Below, one piece after another: positions 1-11,500 of a stretch of DNA of 64,000 nt (position 1 is its first letter; each line of letters starts with the position of its first letter). Made by a program: the position numbers and the translations under genes. Source of the stretch: Trichopria drosophilae (taxonomy: Eukaryota > Arthropoda > Insecta > Hymenoptera > Diapriidae); contig CM059582.1 in the NCBI GenBank assembly GCA_030407085.1, forward strand, positions 50,057,001 to 50,121,000, given 5' to 3'. The notes beneath the pieces are model-generated. The model did no database searches, had not been told where the DNA came from, and saw nothing but the letters and a program-made list of their open reading frames with translations.

Positions 1-3000
1 GGAGAGAAATCTGTGTCAGGATTTACAATGTGTATTGTACAATTTACAGTTTAGTTTCCTAGTAGAAATTCTGCCCATTTTCATTGAATTGCTCTATTTT
101 TTGGGGCACTTAAGTGGTATAGAACTACATACAGCAAAACTGCTTACAAAGTAGTCATCAACTAAAACATAAATCAGTAAAGCAATATTACGTTACGCAA
201 TTTTCTAGTTGTTGATTAGAAATAAATTAATTAAAGCTGTTCACATATTTATCTATAAATACTTCCTAATAACTGTTCAGCAAAATTTCGTGTACAATAA
301 AATTATTCAAAATGTCTATAAAATAAATCGACAAATGTTGTGTACCTAGTATACAGTTAAATGCATAATTTTGTCAACAAATGTACTCTATTACATAACA
401 TTTTTAAATTATTATTATCAGTCTAAAATGATTATAACACTTCAGTACTCTGCTATTTCCCAGTGAGGAATTCGTCAAAATTGTGTGTTAAAAAAATGCA
501 GAGATGTGAAATGTTGTAAATAGTTTGCAAATTGATGATTTCTGACGCGAGTGGAGCAGAAATGGATGAACTTATGACGTCCCGTTGTATTGGATGAAAA
601 TTATAAAGAAAACCTGTGCTAAAGATATAAACTCTAATGAAATAATTGTAACATGGCAAAAAGGTTAAAGAAAATAATAATATAAAATATACTCATATTA
701 AAATTATTGAACGAAGTAATCGACCGAACGACAAATCGTGCAAAAATCTTTTTCCTAATGATATTTATGCTTAAAATACTCTCTAAAGTCCTTAAGTGAA
801 AACTCCCAAAACCTGTATAAAAAGACAACTTTTAGTTTATTTTTAAAACAAAACATCCAGATAAAATTCCCTAAATCATGGACTAAAAACTGGGCAAAAA
901 ATGGTTATTCGTGTTGAACATTCAGAGTAATTCTATCTAGCAGGAGCCGAAAATGTCTACAATTTATCTAAAAATGGTAATTGTTACAAAGTCCTAATTT
1001 TAACTAAGTAATACGGCAGTTTGTTTATGATATGACTTTGGGGTATCGATCCTCCTTAAACGCAAGCAGTGAAGTTATTGAAAAATGTTATTATTTATTA
1101 GTTCATTTACCGAAAAGTTCTTACAAAAATTTGTTATTATAAATCATAGTAGTTATCAAAATTACGCAACAACATTTAACTTTAAACTTTATTAAATTTT
1201 ATTATTTTAGTTCTGTACTACAAGCTTTGTTAATTGCAGATTTCTTAGTATAATTTTAGAAAAAAGTAACAAAATTGTATTTCTATAATTACTTTATGGA
1301 AAACTATATTTGATAGGTTAGGATTTTTTCGACTAATGTCGAATTGAAACTTACCATTCCACTTCTTAGAATGAAAATAATTTTTCAACAATTCGAATAA
1401 ATTACTGTTTGAATAAAATGTTATTTTAACAACGCTTATTACATGAAATATAATACGTTCATGGCACTAATTGTAAGTGATATTCGTCGTTCCGCTTCCG
1501 GGACATGAAACTGAAATAACTCATAATTAGAAATACGTATTTTATAAAAAATTAAAATTATTAATCAACGAACATATATCGAAGTAAAAATCTACGTGAA
1601 AAATATTTTTAGAAAATCGGAATAGTTCTGTATTTCAGAAAATATTTTATGTAAAATACGAATCAAATTTTCACTATTTCACTTTACTTTCCATGCACTG
1701 CCACTACAAAATTCAATTCCTATACCATACTCTTGCTTTAAATTTATTTATAAATAATTTCTACAAGTACTATTATAAAATTATTGCAGCAATTCGAAAA
1801 TATTTTAAGTTACCTAATTCTTAATTTTTTCAGATAGATTTGACGTACAGTAGGACATTAATATAAATTTGCAAAAACTGTTCCGATATCGGGACAGTTT
1901 TCCGTTATTGGTACTTTTAATTTTAATTTGTAAGTTGTAAAATATATTTCTCTGCGGTTAACATGGCTATTTAAATAATTTTCATTTCATTTTTGTTTCT
2001 TCGTGCTTATATAACATTTTACTTTATTTGCCACAAACGTGAAGGTATTGCTGAAATTGTTGTATTATTAAACTTGCGCAGTGAGTGAAAACGACGGGTG
2101 AACATTAAGTATATTGAATAGTAAGTACCTGAAAAACAGGAAACTTCAATTTTGATAGATGCTATTAAAGCACTTAAAACACTACATTGCATTTTTGTCA
2201 TTTCACCTGTTTATTGAATAAAATGCCTATGCAACATTATAGGAAACTCAGGATTCAATTTTACGGAAGAAAATGAGGAAAATCTTATCGACTATGTATG
2301 TAAAAATAATTAACCTTGAATATATAATATCATTAGAATTAACTGCAACCGGTTTTAACAATACTTACCCGTGATATAATCAAAAAGTTTCAATTATGTT
2401 TTATAGCATATACACAATTACACATCTACCTCTCAAAGCTTTTAATACGCTCATAATTAAAAAATCTCAAGAGTCCTTTATTCATTGATGGACGATGTGT
2501 ATCGGCAACAGTATTTATTCGTTTTGATATTATTAATAAATGTCATGAAATGTTGTATAAAAATCACTAAACTGCAAGTTAATATTGGACAATTGAAATC
2601 CGAAGAATTTTACACTCGGCACTTCTAAATTTGGTGTGTTCCAGTGCAATATTTAATTCAGTTCTTTTACTTACCAAATGATAGGTCTGATAATAAATAT
2701 ATTGAACAGTTTAAGGATATATTAAATTATTTATACGTAACGGTTACTAAAATGAAATTGGTTCGATTTGAAATTCTGTCTCTAAATTATTCGTATGGAA
2801 TAACTAACTACTGCAATAATGAATTGGGATAAAGAATTCTATTACTTGTATCGGATAATTAAAACCAATTAAAAGCAATTTTATTCTGACACTTATCGCC
2901 ATAATTAAATATAAACAATATGTTATTGAAGATAAGAATAACATTTTATATGTAGAAAGATTAATTATAAGAGATCAATTATATTTTTAATTTAATCAGT

Positions 3001-5338
3001 TGTTTATAACACATTGTATATTATTTACAAAACATTACAACAGTAGTTTATACAATATTCTTTGTTATAAAATTACTGTGTATTATAAATACTTACTATT
3101 ATATAAATGCTTTCAATTATATTGTCATTTAAAAGCAAGAGTTCAAACTTATTTCCCATATGACTGATTTATTCTGCAATAATATCCATCGAATCACCAA
3201 ATATGAAGCAAATCTAAATATCTTTGATATTCATGCATATGAAACATACCGCGATATTTTTAATATTTAGCAAAACTACACATAAAAATGATAAATTTAG
3301 TATTATTGTTAAATAAAAAAATTTTTTATATCCAGTGGATATTATTTTACACAATAGTTTTGGTTGATGGAGAATAATAATTTTCGCATGAAAAACATTT
3401 AAACTACGTATTTTTAAAGATTTGCGGAGGTAACTATCCTATATTTTTTCGGATGAAATAAAAAATGTGCTTTTTTAGAAAGGACCGCAAAAATGGTTCT
3501 GTATTATCTCCTTATATTATACTTTTTAAAGATGTAATTCGGGAGAGGGTGCCTATTTTCTAAAATAAAATATAACAACAAAAACGGAGGAAACTAAATT
3601 TTCATAAAAATGAATTTTTTTTAAATACCACTTATTAAAAAATGTACGTTTCGAGTTTTTGCAGAAAATAAAGCATGAGTGTTTTATCTTCATAATAACC
3701 ATTCAAAGTAAATTTTTAAAATTGCCGTGTCTTTTCAAAAGAAATTGCAAGGATTTAAAATTCGTTACTGTGTAAATCGTTTCTCGTTTTGAAAACTCTT
3801 ATTTTTGTCTGAGACACCATTAATAAAATTTGAAAACCCAAAAATCGCATTGGTATTTTTTGTTTGATATCGTTTTAGTGTATGTTACTATTATCTAGTT
3901 ACTAAAGGTCACTATGGCTAAAAAAACAAGGCCGTTTATGTTTAAAAAAGTATTCCTATCAATTTCATCGTTAGTTTTCTCGCATAGTTTACTATTTTTG
4001 TATAGAGAATCGTAACTTATGATTTCATGTATAGTTTACACTTTTGTATTGTTTGAATAGATTATTGTTATTTACTTGTTCTGTCATAATAGAGCAATAA
4101 ATTCGCAGCGTTTCTTCTAAATTTCATAACTTTTTCCATCACAATGCATTCAAAATTAATTATCAAAAAATGTAAAAATAAATAATGTTTATGGTACATT
4201 TTGTTGCAATTAAACAAACTGTTATTATCATTACAAATGTAAATTTTATATCTTTTGTTGCTAATTAATATTTCAAATAAACGAAAATTGGCAAAGTGCA
4301 AGTTTAATTTTTAGAAACAAATTAACCTGTAAACAAAAAAAGCCCGTGAATTCGACATTTTTTCTGAATTTTATAACTTACCTTGGCTACTGTAAGTATT
4401 AAAAAATAATTATTAAAAAGTAGCAATAACAATTGTTCTCATTTATTATAATCATCAGTAAAGATTACTTACCAAGCAATAATTTTTAATGTCCACAATA
4501 ACCGCTCAGTACCAAAATTAAAGAAAATTCCGAAAAATAACTGTGAATTTGTTGCTTTGTTATATCAGAATAAATAAACAACAAAAATAATTTCAAACAA
4601 TTGTAAACAGCATAAAGTCGTCAGTAATAGTTAGTTTCTCTGTAAAAAAAAAGAATAATCTGTAGGCGAAAACTAACGACAAAATTGATTTAAACTTGAA
4701 ACACTTTTTTCTCAAATATTTCGATTTTTGCGTCTGTAAAAACATAAAATAATTTTTTGAATAAATGTTTGTGAAGATCTCTTATTTTTAACATTTGTCA
4801 TGAAAAATACCGTTTACACATGGTATTTTTGACAATGTTGTATCTAACCTACCAAAATCTGTTATTTTCATATATAGAATGAGAAATATAGACACCATTA
4901 AAAATTAAAAAAACTAAAAATCACCGGTATTTTTTGTTAACTTCTTTTACAATTTTAGAGGGAGGGGAGTGTATAAAATTGTTTGGACCACCTAATATTC
5001 TACAATTACTTTCGCTTTTATAATCTGTTTTAAAGGACAAAAATAAAGATAAAAGCACTCATATTGTAATAGACTTTTTCATTTTCACTTTCATAAAAAA
5101 CAATGAAATGGTATCTTATACATTAAATTTTGTGATTTTTGCAAGTATGAAACGATCAACAATAGTAAATTAGATTAGGTTGGTAGTTTTTGTTTCGTTA
5201 TTAGAAAAGCGAATGTGATGTCAAAATATTTTTTAAAGAATTTAAAAGTTTAGAAAAATAGCAATACGTACAAATTTAAACAAAATATTCGTTATCCCTG
5301 TGTGCAGTTCAGTCAATTGCCTGCAGGAGCGCTAATCG
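1..5338. other. AT-rich intergenic DNA
   Basis: No gene, RNA or well-bounded repeat was recognised here. The open frames are short and start in AT-rich sequence without motifs or splice context. A degenerate direct repeat may exist: a segment starting GACACCATTAA near 3811 and another near 4891 both run into a GGTATTTTTTGTT string, but the surrounding match is weak. Confidence 0.5.
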
Positions 5339-5375
5339 CTATATATAGTGCGCAACTAATATCAAGAAGTCATTA
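5339..5375 (+). promoter_or_regulatory. TATA box and likely start region of the two-domain cystatin gene
   Basis: A TATATATA string lies at 5340-5347, about 80 bases before the predicted ATG at 5428. About 25-30 bases downstream is a TCATTA, compatible with an insect initiator. This would give a short 5' leader of roughly 55 bases. The assignment is by position and motif only. Confidence 0.4.
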
Positions 5376-5427
5376 TCGGCAGAGATTCTGAAACGGTAAT
5401 TAACCGAGAAGATAAAAAAAATCCGTG

Positions 5428-5508
5428 ATGGTGAAAGCGAAACTAGTCAAGATGTTTACGACGCTGCTGTTTAGTGCAATTCTCATTGTTGGTGCGAATT
5501 CCCAGCTT
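5428..5508 (+). CDS. Cystatin gene exon 1 (signal peptide)
   Basis: The exon encodes 27 residues with a basic start (MVKAKLVK) and a hydrophobic core ending near AN-SQ, typical of a signal peptide. It ends exactly at a consensus donor GTAAGT (5509-5514) in phase 0. The upstream ATG at 5428 is used because it extends the hydrophobic segment with a basic N-terminus. An in-frame ATG at 5452 would also leave a usable signal. Confidence 0.8.
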
Positions 5509-8500
5509 GTAAGTTGAAACACTAAAAAGATTTAACTCCTCTTTTTTTTGCCACATAAAAAAAAAATATAGTTATTTTATGGCCATGTTTTAAATAATTT
5601 AGTAATGAACCAATCTAATTATTTTGTAATAAAATCAGTTTAAATAATATTGTCATATACATAAACACATGGACTTTTTTTTTAATTTTCGTTTGTTTGA
5701 AATCAAAACTACAGTGCTACATTATATTCTTTTGCGAAACATTTATTGTATAACACATACGTCATAAAAAGAAAATGCACGTTTATTATATGCCTTACAA
5801 CAACAAATTATCAATCTTTTCAAGATATTTCTATTCACATATTCAAATCATGAGGATAAAGAGAATTACAAAGCTAAATTTAGATTTCATTTGCTATTCA
5901 TTGAAAATTTCAGGAAATGAAAATGTATTATAAGTGACTAAAAAATACTAGCTGGTTTATGAAAAATCCGTTAATCATTTTCATAGTATTAGTCCACCAT
6001 AGCTATCCAAATTCTGCCCTTTCTAAGAATATTTTGAATGTATTTTTTTTAGATATATTAAATTTTTATCAACGATAAATTATCAATAATTATATGTAAT
6101 AGTTGCTGTCACATACGGTATATTAACTAACGTTAGATTATTAAATTTCTGTATTTATTAAATAGAACTTAAATACATCTTGATTTAAACAAAAATAGAC
6201 TTTTTAAAAATTCACAAACAAAATCTTATTCATGTACTAGACGTTTACTTTAATTAAAGTAAATATTATTTTTATAAATACACGAATGCATCTAATGTCA
6301 TACATCATTAACTTTCATTCGTATAATTTGCACTGAAAGAATTTATTTTGCAAACATTTTTGTAACGAGTCTGTTCATTTCAGAGCGTAATAAGATATTT
6401 GATTAATTTATGCATTATCTGAAATTTTCGCAAGAATAGTTTTGAAAGATCCTCACGTCTTATAATTTTAGTAAATTGAACTCGAATTGATACAAAAAAC
6501 GCTTTAAGTAACATGACAATGCCATGAAAATTAACTTCTTACTTATAAAATATTGTCGCGATGTTTGGATACTTTATTTACATTTATTTCAGTTTGTTCA
6601 CTGATATAATAATATGACAAATTTAATCGCTTCAAAGTAAACATGCAGGAAAATAAATGATAATCAGAGTAAATGCACATATACTAGCTCTTATTACATT
6701 GTGAGATTAAAGTGCAAGAATCATTTTATGCCTTTTTTAAAAAGAAATTATCAGTGACTTTCAGTATTTAAAATTTAATTGTAAGAGTGGGTTAATGATG
6801 GATATATCACTGCAAAAACAATGTCACAACTTATCCTATTCTCTAAATTCTTTGCAGTGAAAATTTAGCCACTCCAATGAAATAGCGAATTCTCACTCTT
6901 AACGAGTGAAAACTTTCTCTGCCTGGAGTGAAAATGCACTCTTAAAGTTTAAGTTCACTTTCACTAGATTGGCTCGGTTTTCACTGCATAAAAAGTGAAT
7001 TTTTACTTTAAGACATTAATGGAGTAGGTGTCTAAAGTACGAAAATCTCTTGATAGAAGGTATTACAGAATTTTAGACACCAAAATGTCTTAGAATAAGA
7101 TATTTTTGCCTTGAAGCAAGACGCTTTTTAATGTCTATATCCCCCATTATCGCAATTTTTGTCAGTTTTTCATAAGTTACAATTTTATTTGATATTCACT
7201 TTAATAATAATTGTTTGGTATTTACACTTTCACCGGGATTGGCAATATTTTGGACACATGTTCACTTTAAACAACTTTTCCTTTTTGTAATAAATTTAGT
7301 TGAAGTAATTTAAAACTAAAAAATATTTTATTCAATTCAGTAATGTTTAGTGTTTAGGAGATAAATGCACTAATATTTTAGTTATTTCCGTAAATGTATA
7401 GTTGCCGAGTAGGCACTAAATACTTAGTAGTTTTTATAGACACAAGAAGTTAATTCACCTGAAATGTGATTCATGTAACCCTAACTTAAACAATATTGAA
7501 ATAAATGAAACTGAGCAGTACACAGCCAAGTTGAATAATCAACTAATTTTGTTAGTGTAGCACCATTTAAAGAAATTTTAAAAATTGAAGAGTTGCTTAC
7601 TTCAATTAGACATTTTAAATATTCGTTTCATGCAGAAACATATCATATTATATAAAACGATAGTTTCTTAAGACTACTCTAGAGATTTTTTAAGTAATGG
7701 AATTTTCTGCACCCATTCAATGACACTTGTTTTGACAACTACTTTTAATTCACAGCATTCATTTGTAAAAAGCTATGTTAAACTATTATACATTATTTAC
7801 ACAAAGATAAAAGTTAAGTATGTAATTTATATGGGAGATATATGTTTGAATACTATGCAGATGTTATATTGCAGTGTTCGTAAATAAGTCAGTAACGTAA
7901 TCCCTTCATCTGGTCGGTAATGAGTTATTAAGGTCTTCTTACGCGATAAATCCTTATCATCACATTTCACTACGTTGCCACAAACTGGAACGATTTATTT
8001 TTATTTTATTCTTATACAATATTTATATTTTATTGCGACCAGTAATGAAGTTAGAAATGTACAAACGAAACGATGTTTTTTTAATTTAATTTCACTATCA
8101 ATATTTAAAACTTTCATTTTAGTTATATAATCCCGGCAAAAACTTAGAATAATTTGGTGCTAGCAGAAATAGTATGGATTGTTTAAATAAAATGCTAAAA
8201 CTCTCTTATTTTTGCAACAGATATACCCTATGAAGATTTCTAGACCAAATAAATGTCGACAAAAATAGATTGCACGCTCTTTAAATAAATTATTAGAATT
8301 GCACTAATCTTAATCAAAGTTTACTCAGTTCTCTGTTCCCAATAATTAATTGAATTATTTTTTCTACTATTTCCATTAGTTCGGAACTATTTAAATTTCC
8401 ACGACTGTTTAATTAATCAAATAAAAGTATGAAAGACACATTGAGAATTTAATATAACGAATATGATTCTTATTTATAATTATTTGTTATAATCTTATTT

Positions 8501-11500
8501 ATCAGTAAAAAAATGTTAAAAGTATGAGAAACGTTATTATTTACAAATTTAACGAATTTGCTGCCAATTAATTGATGGTGTCATCTCAGTGAGGTATTGA
8601 TTCTAAAATATTAATTTTCACGATTTTTAAGCAAATCTGAATAGATGAGACCAACTTTTTTTATAATAAAACAGATTGAATAAAATTCCACGGGCTTAAA
8701 TAAAGTAAGTCGAGTTTTCTTAGTTGTCGACACATATCATGCATGTCTGAATATTATTTTATTTTCTTTCTAGAAACGAAGGATACTGCAACGTTTGCTC
8801 CTTTCGGAAAAGAAGTATCTAATACAATACTGTTGAATATTTTCTACAAAATTTGCAGAATCACGTCCCACAACATATTTTTATCAGAATTTTTTGCGAT
8901 GTGAAAATATTAAAAGAATAGCACCGTTATATTAGTGACATCAAGGTTTATTAACACTATATTAGAGACATTAATCATGAAACCCACTAACGTAAATCTG
9001 CGCTCTGCAGTAATTAAAATTAACTATAAAATTTTACAGATTTAGATGGTCTTTTTCGGTTTAAGGCCTACATTTCAATAAATATAGTCTGTATCGATAA
9101 ATTTTTATAAATTGGTTTAAAGTGCTGGGTGTCGGTGATTTTTTTGATAGCGTTGTAGTTTAATATAATATGTACCATTTAAAAAGTCGACTGCTAAAAT
9201 AATTATTATCTGAAACCAATATTCGGACATTGTTCCAATTAGAATCATGCTTGTTTTCGAGTAGTTTAGTTATAACTGAATTTGCTTACGTTACACTTAA
9301 AGTTTTAAGACAAGATTTTCAAACATGTTTCTTCTCTTCAGTAAATTCACGAATTCACTTAAAAAAAATATTTCTTTACTTTAAATTAATGTTTACTTGC
9401 GATTATTCAAATAAATATTTATTTCAATTTCTTTTTATTTTGTGATTGTGGTCTAACAATATTCCTTTCATGTTCATTGTTTTATTTCTTGTTGTTTCAA
9501 CAATGTACGTATAAGATCGCAATCATTACACGTCATACCATTCACGGAATTTTGCTTTTTTCATTTTGTTTACTTTCCACTTTGTCTTTGAAAAAAAAAA
9601 CACTTGGCTGACCCAACACATTTTGTAAGGTCTACACATGATTTTGTAATCACTTACTGTTTAGTTTGTAAACGTAACTATTTATTTATTGAGCCAATCA
9701 TTTCTATTTTTCGTGCAATAATGGTTAAGTCTAAACTCTTAAACAATAGAGGCTTCCTTTTGTAGACTGGACTTAATTTATTAAGAAAGCCTTTAATATC
9801 AGGTACTTTCAGTATTGTTGTGCAATGTCGATGTAATATTCGTTGTTATTATTACACTGAAAAAAAATGTTTGTTATTGTGTGCGTAAAGTTAGTGCGTA
9901 AAGTACTTTTGAAGCCTGTTTTTCGTGCGTAAAGTTCACTTTTACGCACTCCTGACGACAAAATTCGTAAAGTGAACGGTCGTGCGTAAAGTTGTACTTT
10001 ACGCACACAACCAGGCATCAAAACTTTACGCACCCAATTACAAAAACTAGGATACCTAACATGGGTGTAAAGTATAACTGTTACGCAACGGTCGGGAATT
10101 TTACACATCACTCGGCGCCTCGTATATATAGTTCCCGCCCGGTGTGTAAAAGTACACTTTACACCCTTGTTAGGTAATATACTATTACTTGACAAATTCA
10201 ACTACCAACGAGAAGTTGGGTCGAGAGTAGTTAAAAGTAATACTGTTTTTGTTAGTATAACTTTGTTGATATTGTTAATTTGACTATTTTTCCTTAAGTT
10301 AATATTTTATACCCAGTAAATGAAAAAGTATTCCGAATGTTTGCAGATAAAGAAATGCGATACTATGCATAAAACTAAAAAAGGCATGCATTAATATAAT
10401 AAAAAAGCAACCGCCCATAGCTGCACTAAAGATAATTCCACTTAAAAAAATTAGCAGAAAAATTCTTAGTTGATTTGACTACTTTTTAACTACGCAGGAG
10501 TAGTTCGATACGCTTCTAAATAATTTTCTAAGTTGCAGTTACTACCGTAAAGAAGTTAAATCATTTAAAATGCAGTTCTGCTAAATGCAATTAAAATTAT
10601 ATCGCTCCATCATGTTGAATAGTTTTTTAATGTACTAGGAGTTAGACTCTAAAAAATATTTTTAAATGTAGTAGAATTAAGTGTCAAAATGTCGTTTCCA
10701 TAACTATACTTTTTATTGATTTAACTCCTTTATGGTTGTAACTATAACTGAGGACCTATTGAAATACTTTCAGTAGTTAAAAAATAGTCAAATCAACTAA
10801 GAACTTTTTTCAGTGTAATGTATAAAGAAACCTTGGCAATACGATTTTTAATATCTGTAATTAGAGAGTTAGTCATTATTGTCAGCTTGTATTAGTGAAA
10901 TAATGCATCACTATTTTTACTATTATTATTTATTGATATTTATAATTATTAGTTATTGATTTACTTTACACTTTATTGGAAACCACGAAAATCGTTCCAT
11001 TGTTGTCACTTCAGCATTTTATAACTCTTTAGACGTTAAATAAAAATCTTGATTTAGCAAGTCACATAAGAAAATATCTAATTTTCAATTCCCTAAATAT
11101 TGTTATACCTATTGATATTTGAATTTCGCGCCGATTTGAGCAGCACTGAGTACAAAAGAATAAATGATAGCCAATGGCTAAGCGATATACGCGTCTTTCA
11201 CGCAGTATGTAAAAAGGCAACGCAGAATCTGAATGTGTGTAACTCGAGATAAATACGTTTTTATGTATTTCGATTCCAAAACCAAAATAGTTCAGAGATT
11301 CATATTCCACCAACGAAAAATTCTGGTATTGTAGGTAAGAAACAACTATAAAATGTATACATATCTTATAATCTTTGAGTGAATGAACAACAAGAAAAAA
11401 TGTTTTTGCAAAAATTGTGACTGGAAGTATGTGTCATACACTGAATAAAAATAAATTCATCACTTTGGAGTCTTAAGTTGGTGTTGTAATTCTTCAGCGT

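Noticed and set aside
9809..10201. 130-codon minus-strand frame and a plus-strand partner
   Set aside because: Both lie in the GCGTAAAG word-repeat block; the repeated peptide pattern follows from the repeated word.
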